The notes beneath the pieces are model-generated. The model was not told the DNA's origin. It made no database searches and saw only the letters and a list, made by a program, of their open reading frames with translations. A stretch of 64,000 nt of DNA. It comes from Prinsepia uniflora. Lineage: Eukaryota; Streptophyta; Magnoliopsida; Rosales; Rosaceae. Positions within the stretch are counted from its first letter, which is position 1. Each line of letters starts with the position of its first letter. Below, in pieces: positions 22,315 to 33,118 of this stretch. Position numbers and translations under genes: made by a program. The stretch spans positions 70,244,136-70,308,135 of the forward strand of contig CM064867.1 in assembly GCA_032719365.1 (NCBI GenBank). The letters are read 5' to 3'.

Positions 22315-22582
22315 CACATCTCTTCATGTTTTTTATATCCTCCAGGTTATTACGGTGCGGGATGTTGGTCGAGAGAGACAAAGACATCATACCGTGATCC
22401 ACAGTAGATTCGACACACTCTGGGAAGTCCGGACACTGTTAGGACGGTCGGATCGAGAATCCCTTGTTCAACTTACGTGTCACATGGAGGTTGGACGTCG
22501 GTTTAGCCTTTGTTTCATGCGTAAGTTAGACGGGAGCAGGATTAAGCCCTTAATTCCGGGGGATTGGGGGTGGGTCCTGTCA

Positions 22583-24707
22583 TATAACCCCATTTGGTGG
22601 ATCTAAATGATGATTGGTGCACTTGGATTAAAATATATATTTTTCCTATCCACTTCTCATCCTAGCCCTTCATCTCTGCCGTCCATCTCCCTTCTCTCTC
22701 ATCTGATCATCAACCATCACCTTCCTTTATTTCTCATTTTCCAAACCCGAACACCCATTTGTTTTCCCTCTCAAACAAAGCACGACACAACCATGCTAAC
22801 AACCACCAAACTTCATCCTTTGCTCTTGAAATCTGAAGGAAACTTAGAGGGGAGATCGAGGCGAGTCGACTGGTGGCCACAGGTCGAGCCGTCGTGGACG
22901 GTGGCCTGGTTCGGTAGCAGGAAACCGAAATGGTTCCAAATGGAATAACTAGGGCTTGGGGAGGTTGTTGATCATTTTGGATTGACCCAACGTGTTCTGA
23001 AGGTTGAGACAAACCTAGGGGAGGCCAAGGCCGTGCACTGCGGCGACAGTATGTTGACTTTCCCAAAAATGGTCGTTTTTGAGCCATTAATGGCATTTAT
23101 TGATTTAAGGGTTGTTAACTATTCTGGTTGCTTGGAAACTACTTCTGAGGTTGCAAGGAGTCAGTTTGGATTGGAAAGGGAGGCTGAGGTGGCCGGAGAC
23201 GACGACGGTGGATGGTGCAAGTTGGCCTTGCGATTCCTTGTTTAGGAAGGTGAGTTTTGCAACCGTTTTTCATGATTAAAGTAGCTAGATAAATAGGAAA
23301 TAGTTAGAGGAACCTTTAGGGATCAAAATGGGACTAAAAGGATAAAAAATAAGTGAGAAATGGTCGTGAACTGTAACCGCCGGTTTAGTTGGACCAGACC
23401 GGTATGGACCGGTCTGAACTAGCCAGGTTGTAAAGGTAGGGGATGACAGTGCGAGGCGCTTGGGCTCACGTGCAGCCCCTTTGGGCGGTGCGTGGGAGTA
23501 CGTGAGGCATCTTTTAGGGATGACTTCAACATGTGAATTAATCTATTCGATGTAACGAACATTTTGGGACTGGTTTCGTGTCGATCAGACACCGTCTCGA
23601 TAATGTTTGGGACATGTGAAGGTTTAGGATCGAGTTTAAAAATAGTTAAAAATTTCAGAAAATTATGGGGCTTTAGTGAGGGTGATTGTGATTGGCACAG
23701 GAGAGCTGTACGACACGCGTATCGAGACGGCAGTTCTGACGGTCTGTGAGTGAACTTTGGTTTTCGAAATTGATGCATGCATAAATGTTCATATGTGTTT
23801 TAAATACATGTTTTACGATGCCATGAGTGCATTTGTTTGTGGTAGGTTAGTAGGTACGTATTTGCATGTATTTCGAGGTTTCACCTTTATACGATGCTTA
23901 TACGTACTATGCTTTCTATGATGGTTTTAATGAAATAGTTTGGATTTAAAAAGGATAAACTCGGGCTTGAGACCCATTTGGTTTTGTTTCGGGCATGTTG
24001 TCCTATTGGTGACCTACGAGTCAGAGTCGTGGTCGCAGCGAGTGCTGTATGCACGGCGACTGACGATACGACGCTCGCCTTCGGATTGGGATGTGTTCCT
24101 TCCGAAGAGGTCACGATGCATGTTTCGTGGTCTAGCAGCCACTGGAGGCTCGACTTCAGAGTGCTGACGGTTCAGGATATCGATCGTTGATGGGTGCACA
24201 ATGATCTAGAGGTGGTCGTGTCGGTTGATATGTTCACGGCGACATACTAGGATTGGGATTGATCCTGGACGGATGGTTGCACACATCACTACGGTTGGAA
24301 TCGTGACTGACCCTGAGATATTAGGTTTGATGCCCAGTTGAGTCTTGAGTTCGGGCTTGAGGCCCAGTTGGTTTATGTTTATGATTTCGAGTCAGGAACC
24401 CTAAATGGATTTTCTGGTTCATGACGGTTTATGGGGACCGAGCATGAATCCTTTGAAAGGTTTTATGGATGATTTCATATAGATTTTCATATACCGTCCT
24501 TTATTTATGGATTGTCTCCTCCGGGGAGGGTCGTTGGCCTAGGTGGACCTCGGAGTAGTCACAGAGCACTAACTGAGTGGAGTCGCCCCCATTGGGTACC
24601 TTACTCTCAGGAAGGCTATTATGGATTATAACCCCCAAGGAGGGTCATTGATTTGCGGACATTGACCTGGGTGACCTTGGGGAGACTTGGGATTTGAGAC
24701 CCCGAGT
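22583..24707 (+). mobile_element. LTR fragment, both ends missing
   Basis: The mid-part is clearly of the same superfamily: ggaccagaccggt followed by a GC-rich hairpin (about 23450-23500), gatgtaacgaacattttggg (23548-23567), gtctgtgagtgaactttgg (23741), and hairpin-type units near 24327-24373. No TGTAACG start is visible; the first 600 bp are only weakly similar. The right side stops at about 24707 where LINE sequence begins. Two open frames at 22607-22948 and 22982-23245 show no known domain and lie in the presumed leader part. Confidence 0.6.
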
Positions 24708-25381
24708 AAATCCAATGAATCTTATTACTGCTCTTCGATTGACCCCACCAGAAGTTTGCTAAGTGATAATCAATAACATGGAAAACATTCTTCGGAAACT
24801 TGAAAACTGTCATAGGGTAGGTGGGGATTACTTAGCAAACCGCCTTAATGAAAACTCCCTTGTTAGCTTGAGAGAGGAACTTCTTTTTCCATCCTTGAAT
24901 TTTTTCTCAATCCTCTCCCAAACAACCAAGCAATTGTTTCAAGTAGGTTTCATTAAATCGTCATCAGAAAATAAGATGTGTGAAAGAATAGGCCCCTCAA
25001 GACTGAATTTGATACCATCAACCATACCAGCAAGCACAACATGGTTAAACATTTGTGATAGAACATCACAAACAATGATGAAAAGATAAGAGAAAGGGGA
25101 TCCCCTTGTCTGATGCGACAGGTAGGGGAGAATCTTCTACCAGGTTGCCCATTTAGTATAACTGAGATACTAACAGAGGAGACATAGTTCATAACCAGGT
25201 TCACCCAGTTGTGATTGAAACCCATCTTAAGCATGACGAAGAAAGGCCCATCCAATACGATCATAACTTTCTATAAGTGCACATGGGTTACTTGATTTGA
25301 GGATTAAGGGACATAGCACAAACAATTGAAATGGAAATTCATCTATCTCGTCAGCTTCACAACTTCAAGAACAACCATTCA
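24708..25381 (-). pseudogene. LINE (L1-type) reverse transcriptase fragment
   Basis: On the minus strand, 25290-24953 encodes a decayed non-LTR reverse transcriptase. A frame-shifted YDRIGWAFLR-like segment is followed by KMGFNHNWVNLVMNYVSSVS, ILNGQPGRRFSP and IRQGDPLS, the last a conserved block of plant L1 reverse transcriptases. The catalytic F/Y-A-D-D box is not recognisable. A second part (24813-24708) reads LANFWWGQS...KIHWI, which in L1 proteins lies downstream of the reverse transcriptase, so the sequence between has been lost. Several frameshifts are present. It cannot be active. Confidence 0.8.
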
Positions 25382-28300
25382 TGTCAGGACCCGTCCCAAA
25401 TCCTCCGAGATTAACGTGGGACGCGCCTGATCCCGTCTCACACGAAGTATCAGACCAGGGAAAATTCCACGTCTAGCCCTCGTCGGGGCTTCCAGAGTAC
25501 GCCTGGATCGTAGGCGGAGGAGTGTGATGACTCGTCTTTGCTACAGCCCGCATCCGCAATCAACCTGAAGGGCATTAAAACATTAAAAGTCATGAGTGGA
25601 CAAAATAAATATTTCATTAAAACATTTTCGCATAAAGACACTTATGCCCTTCACTAAAATCATATGCGCATTCAACAACCGTTTATCAAAACGTTCATAA
25701 AACCATTTGTCAAACATATCAAACCTTTTAAGGATTCATGCCTGGCCCCATAAACCGTCATGACCCATAAATCCAATTGGGTCCCCGACCCGAAATCACA
25801 ACTCAAAAACCATAAACCATTACATGTGGGAACTCAGCCCAAATCAATGTACATGGGTCTCAGTCCAAAACCGTTCTTAGTGAAATACCAAAACATAGAA
25901 TACGGGGTCTCTGCTCCAAACCATTTCTAAAACGTCAAGTACGGGGTCTCCGCCACCAAATCATTTCTAAAACATCAAACATGGAACACGGGGTCTCCGC
26001 CCCTAATTCACAAAACCACAGACGTACTCATACGTATAACCCCTCCGTAGCTCTTCCGAGAAGATGCCAACTCGGGGCACACAACCCTTAGGGAACACAT
26101 CCCTGATAAATGTCACAATATTATATCTATACTAGTGTGCACACTACTCGGGGTCTCACTCCGAGTCTTCTCCCAGGAATCTCCATCTGGGAGGCTCAAT
26201 CTCTAGATCTAGTCCGAGCTCTAACTCCGGATCTAGTCCACACATCTCTCCAGAATCTGGTCCCGAACCACAACAGAAATTGTAACCCTCACTCCTCGAA
26301 CGGGATCCCTATGGGGATACCCATTCTGGTCTGTAGATCGTGACTCTCCAGATCGACTTCTGGAGGAGACCATATAATCATATGGAGGGTATAATACATT
26401 TTCAAATCACTTTCTTTCTCGAAACATATTTCAACTGGGTCTCATACCCGATTCATGTTAACAGGATTCCTCGAATCCAATTCCAATCCATTTTACAGGC
26501 CTCGACCTAAATCCACAGTTCAATAGGGTCTCATGCCCGAATTCTCATTTCACAAACTAAACTGGGACTCAAGCCCGATGTTAGCCCGATGTTACAATCA
26601 ACAGGGCCTCAAGCCCGATACAACAGCTAACTGGGCCCTAAGCCCGAAACCACAATTCAACAAGGCCTAAAGCCTGATTTCCCAACCAACGGGGCCTTAA
26701 GACCGATACCATACTCAAAGGGGCCTCTAGCCCGATATTACAACCAAATGGGCCTCAAGCCCGGATCATAAATCAACGGGACCCTCGGTCCGATCGTATA
26801 ACTCAAATAGACCCTCGGTCCGATTCCTCGTCAAATCAAATGGACTCCAAGTCCGTGAGTTTGTAAATCAAATGAACCTCATGCCCGAGTTCATATTTCC
26901 AAATCCAAAATCCATTTATTAAACCCTCGTTGAAAACCTAGCACGTATAAGCATTGTATAAAACTGGAAATCTCGAAATACGTGCAAATACGTAAATCCT
27001 AGGCTACCACAATCAAATGCACTCATGGCATCACAAAACATATATTAAAACACTTATAAAACATTTATGCATACATCAAGTTCGAAAGAAAGGTCCACTC
27101 ACAGACCGTCCGAAGCCGCGCCTCGATACGCGAGCCAAAACGTCCTCCCAGGCCAATCGCTGCCTCCGGGATTCCTGAACCTGTCCAAATCGTAATAGAA
27201 GGTTACTAACAGCCTCATTAACCTCTCATTGAAGTCCCATAATTTTTCCAATTTTCTAGCTATTTTTAAAGCCGATCCTAAACCTTCGGACGTCCCGAAC
27301 TATATCGAAACGATGTCCGATTGACACGAAATCAGTCCCAAAATGTTCGTTACATCGAATAGATGAAATTACATGTTGGAACCTTCCCCAAATTATGTCC
27401 CACGCACCTTCACGTCCCGTCCAAAGGGGCTGCGCGTGGTGCTCACGCGCCTGCTATAGAGTCCAGTCCGACCGGCGAGGCCAGTTCTTCCTATTTTCTC
27501 ATCCATTTTCGATCCTTCCAATCCTAATCTCTAAGTTTCTTCAATCCCTACAGTTCTACGATTTAAAAACACACAAAGAGGGTTTAAAAATCACCTATCC
27601 GATCGAAGAGCATACGGCTCTGTTTTCCGGCCGTCCGTCTGAGCTTCCCTGCTGCCGTCCTCCACTCAAAACCATTCTCCTCGACTCGTGAGACCCCCAA
27701 GATCAACATCCAATCCTCAGTACTCATCCAAAACGCTCCAATTCGAATCCCCAGAATTTGAATCCAACCGGGTTGTCGGGTTTCCTCCTCTGCCGTGGCT
27801 CCACCTTGCTCAGCCGCACAACCTCCCTGCCGATCTTAGTCTTCCCCTCTCTGTCCTTCCATGGTTGAAAAGAAAGATGGTATAGTGGTGTGGGTGTGTG
27901 GTTTTGCACGGTTTAGGGGGGGGGGGGGGGGCTTCGGGTTTTTGGTTGAACGAACAAAGAGGATGAAGATGATATGCATGAATGTAGGGAGATAGGCAAT
28001 GGAAGGGTGACACTTGTCACTCATCCATTGGGCCTGAGAAGATCTGGGCCCACACTAAAAGACAAAAGGCTACTTTCCACCTCGTAGAACGTGTCGTCGT
28101 AAATAGTTCCCCGAAACTTCCGTGAACTGTAATTTTTCTGTCGAACGTTCGAATTCGACGTGCCGCCTGTCTACGGATTCGTATCGTCCTGAGCTATGTA
28201 ATGGTACTTGGCCCTCGGCCATCGGACCTCCCAGGTCAAAAGTCAACTATTTGCCTCTTTTTCAACTAAATTACCAAAATGCCCCCGAACTTCCGAAAAT

Positions 28301-28553
28301 AATAACTTCTTCCTCAAACGTCGTATTCGGGCGTGCCACCTGTCTATGAACTCCTGACGTCCCGAAGTACGTCACAGTCATCGACCAAAGTCCATTTGAC
28401 CGCCTGAATTAAAAGTCAACGATTAGCCCATTCCAAGGGCAAAATCGTCATTTTGCCCTGCTCGTCCGTTAATCCTCGTCTAATCCCTGATTAGTCTCGC
28501 TAATTCGTCATTAATTCTTAATTAATCCCGTTAATTCGGGACGGGTTGTTACA
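25382..28553 (-). mobile_element. Inverted solo LTR, 3.17 kb, TSD ATTCA
   Basis: On the + strand it begins TGTCAGGACCCGTCCC and ends GACGGGTTGTTACA, so the LTR reads on the minus strand. Exact ATTCA copies flank it (25377-25381, 28554-28558). It contains the reverse complements of all family landmarks: palindrome near 28006-28027, GC-rich hairpin near 27420-27462, gtccactcacagaccgtcc near 27092. It has a G16 run at 27916-27931 and the longest hairpin array of the window (26441-26890). It interrupts LINE-derived DNA. Confidence 0.9.
26441..26890 (-). repeat. Array of about 15 GGGC/GCCC hairpin units
   Basis: Units such as gggcctcaagcccg recur every 25-35 bp with variable spacers. The stem pair varies in step: gggc/gccc, gggt/accc, aggc/gcct, ggac/gtcc. 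Some units are mismatched (gggtctcatgcccg). The array sits in the 3' half of the solo LTR 25382-28553. Confidence 0.8.
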
Positions 28554-28558
28554 ATTCA

Positions 28559-29986
28559 TGTGCTAGACCAATCCTTCCCAACATTCTGAACTGTAACCGC
28601 ACCTTGGACATCAATTTCAATCAATGTTGCTCCAACAGCTGCAGTTTCTTCTTGACAACATTGAGCTCCATAGCATTAGCCGATAGACTTGTAAACCTAA
28701 GTCTAGCGCAACTTACAAGAGCCACACAATTATGGCCCCGAATAATATCTCTTATTCCTCTGTTCGGACCTTTGCCATCTGCTGCTCTATCCCAATTTAG
28801 CTTCACCATGCGCAACGGTGGTTTCTTCCAACGAATCATTCTCACAACTTTTGAAAGGTTTTGATATCACATGTTGTTCAGTAAAGGCAGCAAGAGCCTC
28901 CAAAGCATAATGAATCTAGTCTGTAACTTCCAAGATTGGAAAGCCATGAAGTTTTTTTATTTCTACCATTCCACACTTGCCAACATATATATAAATGTTT
29001 TTCGAGATTAGTGGAACATAAAACCTAAGTTACAATCTCAAATATATCCATGAAATGGCCTTGAATGGGAAACTTATCCAAAGAAAAAGTTGTAGCCCTC
29101 CATATCGCCTAACTAAACTTGCAACTCCAAAGGGCATGAAAGGCATCTTCAACCTTTTTTCCACATCGAAAGTATACAGCATAATTGATAGATTTCCAGA
29201 CATGCTAGTTTCGTGAAGAAGGTAGGATCTTTATAATGGTCCTCTATCCGAAAATTTTCAAATTATTATGGAGATTCAACTTCCAAAACTTCTTAACATA
29301 GGCCTCAATTTGCATCATCAATGAACACTCCCTCGCCATAAGATCTAATTAGCATAGAGCAATGTGGTATCCATACTTAATTGAATATTTATTGTCCTTT
29401 GTAAAGAGCCAGTATCTCCCGTTTGCAAAAGTCAGTGCTGTACTTAGGGGAATGCTACAAATTGTAGCTACATCTTCAGAAAAAAAAACTTGTTGAAGGG
29501 GTTCAATAATCCAAACACCTTCCACCCTCATAAAAGACTTAACAAAAAAATCCAATGGAAGCCCCATTTTCCTAATGGGTTTAAATGTATATGGTTTGGG
29601 AATCCATCAGTCACTAAAAGCGAGGCTGACTCTCCCATCCTAATCTTGTAAATCAGCCCACTTTCTATCACTTCCAGCCCCACAAGATCGATTTCCATAC
29701 TAATGAAGATTTGGCCCCATATTCGCCGACATAAAACACTTATTCAGGAAATAAAAGGCTCGAAACATTCTGGACACTAAGGAATCAAGAAATTCCTATC
29801 TTCACCAAGCCTGCTTAGCAATCATAACTTTATTGAATGCTTAAAGTTTTATTTTGGACGACAAAGATCTTTCCATTATAGCCAATGTGTATTCCTTTTA
29901 CTTCCCTCACCCCACCAGCGCCTTACTATTTCGGCCAATAAATACACACATAGCGACTTGGGTAGTTGAAAAACACTCATAGCATA
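28559..29986 (-). pseudogene. LINE fragment: zinc-binding and RNase H regions
   Basis: The minus frame at 29567-29349 has FVKSFMRVEGVW, ICSIPLS and TKDNKYSIKYGYHIA, matching the region before the zf-RVT domain of plant L1 ORF2. A KVEDAFHALWSC-like remnant lies near 29150-29110. The frame at 28845-28621 (PPLRMVKLNWDRAADGKG, GIRDIIRGHN) matches the RVT_3 RNase H domain. The spacing is degenerate with stops. In L1 ORF2 these regions lie C-terminal to reverse transcriptase, yet here they lie upstream on the minus strand of the fragment at 24708-25381. The two pieces are therefore from different or rearranged copies. Confidence 0.75.
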
Positions 29987-30486
29987 TAACAAAATCCATC
30001 CCAATCCCCCCGGGACTAACGCGGGATGTGACATGCTCCCGTCTAACCCACGTATGACACGAAGGGCCAGAAAAAGGATAACCCAAACCTTAGCCTATTC
30101 GGGGCTTCCAGAGAGCACCAGGATCAGTGGAGGACTGTGATGTCTCGGTCTCTACTACCATCTGCATCCCCGATCAAGCTGAAGGGCATTAAAAACCATA
30201 AAAGTTGTGAGTGGACGAAAATAAATAATTTAATAAAAACTCATTTCATAAAGAAGACATGTATGCCCTTCATTAAAAACCATGCACCCATTCAAAAACC
30301 ATTTAACTTAATCAAATCAAATATAATAAAATAGTTTCTAAACCAAAGCCATTTCCTTCCTCAAATCATTAGGGCCTTAGCCCAAAACCATAAAACTAAA
30401 CTATGTGGGAACTCAGCCCAAAACCATTAATCAACACAGAAATACAAATACATAAATTCAGTGAAATACGGTTTATACTAATCCTT

Positions 30487-30617
30487 GGCATCCCAGATGC
30501 CTGGCGTCTCAGACGCCTGACGTCCCAAACGTCATGTCACGGTCTAGGCTACGCGTGCCGCTCGGGGTCTCTCTGAGCCTATCTATGACATCCCAGATGT
30601 CTGACGTCTCAGACGTC
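30487..30617. repeat. Five perfect or near-perfect 15-nt hairpins
   Basis: Units start at 30487, 30503, 30519, 30587 and 30603, that is a 16-nt period in two clusters. Each has 6-nt arms and a CCA or TCA loop: GGCATC/GATGCC, GGCGTC/GACGCC, GACGTC/AACGTC, GACATC/GATGTC, GACGTC/GACGTC. Stem positions 2 and 4 vary as complementary pairs. Confidence 0.92.
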
Positions 30618-30715
30618 TAATAATAGCAATCTTGCTCCTAAGTCACTATACGGTCTGATCGCTCCGTGCAATGACCCCTTGCAGGTAATGCGCTGTGACT
30701 ATCCTAGTGTCCCAG

Positions 30716-31344
30716 TGACAGGACCCGTCCCCGAAGGACATAGATAACCGTGTCCGGTCCTACTCCCATCTGATAAGTCAACTAAAGTTCCAAATTTACC
30801 CTCAGCGCTTGCCAAACAAGGGATAACCGCACCTGTGCCCACTCATGCCTCCACTTCTCGATCGACCTCGATCATCTCACTACGACCTGGAGGGTCAATA
30901 AAATAGAAAAGGTGTGAGTGGACAAAACAATCTTTTAGAAATACATTTATCAAATCGCCCAAAACAACAATTTCACAGTTTTCTCGAAAATCGTGCCCAA
31001 AACAATATAAAACAAAATAAAATTCCCCAAATCCGGAAATCATCATATTGAAGCATTAATCATGCCAAATCATTTCAATTCATATAATAAAGCATTTAAA
31101 ACATATATGCATGCATTATGGTTAAAAACAAAAGTCCACTCACACACATTTTTTTGTTTTATTGATCCTCCAGGTCGTAGTGCGATGATCGAGGCAGATC
31201 GAGAGGTGGAGGCATGAGTGGGCACATGTGCGGTTATCCCTTGGTTGACAAGCGATGAGAGTAAATTTGGAACTTTAGTTGACTTGTCAGACGGGAGCAG
31301 GACCGGGCACGGTTATTTATGTCCTTCGGGGACTGGTCCTGTCA
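30716..31344. mobile_element. Palindromic (foldback) LTR derivative, 629 bp
   Basis: The left arm (30716 to about 30935, starting TGACAGGACCCGTCCCCG) is closely matched by the reverse complement of the right arm (about 31130-31344, ending ACTGGTCCTGTCA). The arms are about 210 bp, separated by about 200 bp of AT-rich DNA that includes an atgcatgcat motif. Both arms match the 3' end of the superfamily LTRs (compare 58600-58763). The flanks are CCCAG (30711-30715) and CTCAG (31345-31349), four of five. It therefore appears to be one insertion with two LTR 3' ends facing outward. It encodes nothing. Confidence 0.82.
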
Positions 31345-32142
31345 CTCAGACAGCTGGAGGAGACCATCCACATATCCACATACAAGGATGGTATATGGAA
31401 AAAATTTTATAAAATCATTTCAAAATCGTTTAAAAGAGGCCCTTGCCTAGAATACCGTTAAATATATTTCCTTTCCATAAACCATAAATAGGACTCATGC
31501 CCGATATCATAATCAACTGCACCTCCAGCCCGATAGTACAAACCAAATGGGTCTCAGCTCGATACTTCATTAAATCAAATGGACTCCAAGTCCGATAGTT
31601 TCCAAATCAAATGGGTCTTATGCTTGTTTCCAAATTTCCAAATCCAAAATCAGTGCATCAAATAATCATTGAAATACCAGCACATATAAACACCGTAGAA
31701 AATCATAACCTCACAATACGTGCAAATACGTAAATCATAAACACCACAATCATAATCATAAAAAACGCATATATAAAACATATATAACAGTTATGCATGC
31801 ATCATATTTAGTAAATATAAGTCCACTCACAGACTATCCTAACTGCGGCTCGATACGCGTAACATAAGCCTATTCGGGGCTAATTCAGTGTCTCCGGAAC
31901 TTCCAGACCTGTCCAAATCACACCAATGGTCACTAACGTACTCTACAAAGTCATATCTACGACCTATGAACAGTATCAGCCCGGGAACGCGTCCCGAACA
32001 CTCTTCTCGTCTATTTCTTGCCTTCAATCTCTCGGAGAAATCTAGCAACATCTGCTCATATAGCAACATCTGTGAAGGTTTTTCAATTTTTTTTTGTGGT
32101 GGCTGTGAAGGTCCTTCTCCTTAGAATCTCAAGCAGAACGCC

Positions 32143-32682
32143 ATGCCCCAAATAGAGGCGGCGATTGCAGCATTGTCAACGGAATTAGGCAAGCTTCGCA
32201 AGGGAAGAGCATCTCCAGGTACGTTCTCACTTCCTCATTTGTCAATTCTCTATTAATTTGCTAGCTTTGGGTTCCTGTTGGTCTAAGTCGCCTGAAATTT
32301 TTATGCAGGAATGCTTGACCACATTATTGTGGAAACTGGCGGCGTGAAGCTGACATTAATAGTCAGATCGCCATTGTTTTGGTCCTGGATTCGAAAACAT
32401 TATCAATAAACCCTTTTGATCCAAGTGTAATGAAAGATGCTTCCTTTAAATACTGTTTTATTATAATTTTCATTGTGTCATTACTGAATCCTAATTACAA
32501 TTTTTCTCTCCAATATCTATATGAAGAGATGGAAATTTTGTAGAGAAACTTTAGGCTTCCAATTTTGAATGTTTACTTCTATGTACTTCAATTTGGACTG
32601 AAGGATCTCTTAAATGTATCTGTTTATATGCAATGATATTTGCAGACTATACATAAGTTGGAGAGTGCCATTATTGAATCGG
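32143..32682 (+). pseudogene. RRF: Ribosome recycling factor-like gene fragment
   Basis: The first exon (32143-32218) reads MPQIEAAIAALSTELGKLRK then GRASP. The second (from 32309) reads GMLDHIIVETGGVKL. Together they give the hallmark N-terminal helix and GRASPGMLD block of organellar ribosome recycling factor, which frees ribosomes after termination with EF-G. The intron 32219-32308 has GT..AG ends and splits the Gly codon. After about 32352 the frame slips; the shifted frame continues SQIAIVLVLDSKTLSINPFD and PSVMKD, as in the family. A weak third piece (32646-32682, IHKLESAIIES) may be the next exon. The organelle-targeting N-terminus and the C-terminal half are not found. It is probably a pseudogene beside a truncated LTR; sequencing error cannot be excluded. 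Confidence 0.7.
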
Positions 32683-32703
32683 TCTATTACTTTGAGTATT
32701 AAT

Positions 32704-33118
32704 TATTCAGTTCGATTCTACTAACCATAAGCTTTATTCCCTCTTACCTCTATCTATTACTTGATTTGTGAGTCGAATTTTGTGTCATACTTTTAACTGT
32801 ATTTAATATATTTCAACTCATTACATAGATGAATAATTGTTTTTGTCATACTCTCAACTGTATTCAATATATTTCGACTCATTACATAGATAACTAATTG
32901 TTTTCTGTTAAATCATGTATGGTTTGTTCTGTTAGATCATTACAGTGGAGCAACAATTTTCATTGCAGAATCACAAGATGCGATGTTCAGTTCTACTAAC
33001 AGTAAGCTTCATTCCCTCTTATCTTCATCTATTATTTCATTTTTAAGTCGGATTTTGTGTCATACTCTTGACTGTATTCAATATATTTCAATTCATTACA
33101 TACAGGAATAATTTTTTT
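32704..33118 (+). repeat. Imperfect direct duplication, about 140 bp
   Basis: The stretch 32704-32850 (ttcagttcgattctactaac...ttacatag) recurs at 32982-33118 with substitutions, and its tail recurs at 32850-32890. It lies in AT-rich DNA downstream of the recycling-factor fragment, perhaps within old introns. The word gcagataggagaattgcttc at 33181 could be a further exon remnant (RRIASIPSIPPP), but this is weak. Confidence 0.7.

Larger units (their letters stand above)
4934..22582 (+). mobile_element. Old forward LTR split by four insertions
   Basis: The LTR begins TGTAACGTCCC at 4934. It is followed in order by the pieces 4934-5645, 8588 to about 8860, 15150-15238, 17112-19241 and 22320-22582, and ends GGGTCCTGTCA. 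Joined, these give about 3.4 kb, close to the 3.1-kb length of related solo LTRs here. The pieces also keep the family order: U3 motif gtagacaggcggcatgtc near 5095, GC-rich hairpin near 17870-17910, gtgagtggac near 18213, and the gacgggagcagg end near 22526. The outer flanks are AATAA (4929-4933) and TATAA (22583-22587), four of five. The joining is inferred. Each insertion except the 8860-15149 one has its own duplication. Confidence 0.65.
29987..31995 (-). mobile_element. Inverted LTR, truncated, split by 30716-31344
   Basis: The + strand end starts taacaaaatccatccc, which aligns with the family end TGACAGGACCCGTCCC through G-to-A and C-to-T changes. Landmarks follow in reverse order: gtcgagtggac-type motif near 30207, hairpins 30487-30617, aagtccactcacagac near 31820 and the GCGCGTG region missing. 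Similarity stops around 31950-32000, so the LTR 5' half is lost. The preceding 5-mer is GCATA, with no partner seen. Confidence 0.7.

Noticed and set aside
17112..22582. A forward LTR lacking its 5' end
   Set aside because: Better explained as the continuation of the LTR starting at 4934, given the piece order, combined length and similar outer flanks.
32143..32682. An intact ribosome recycling factor gene
   Set aside because: The frame slips within the second exon and the C-terminal half is not found.
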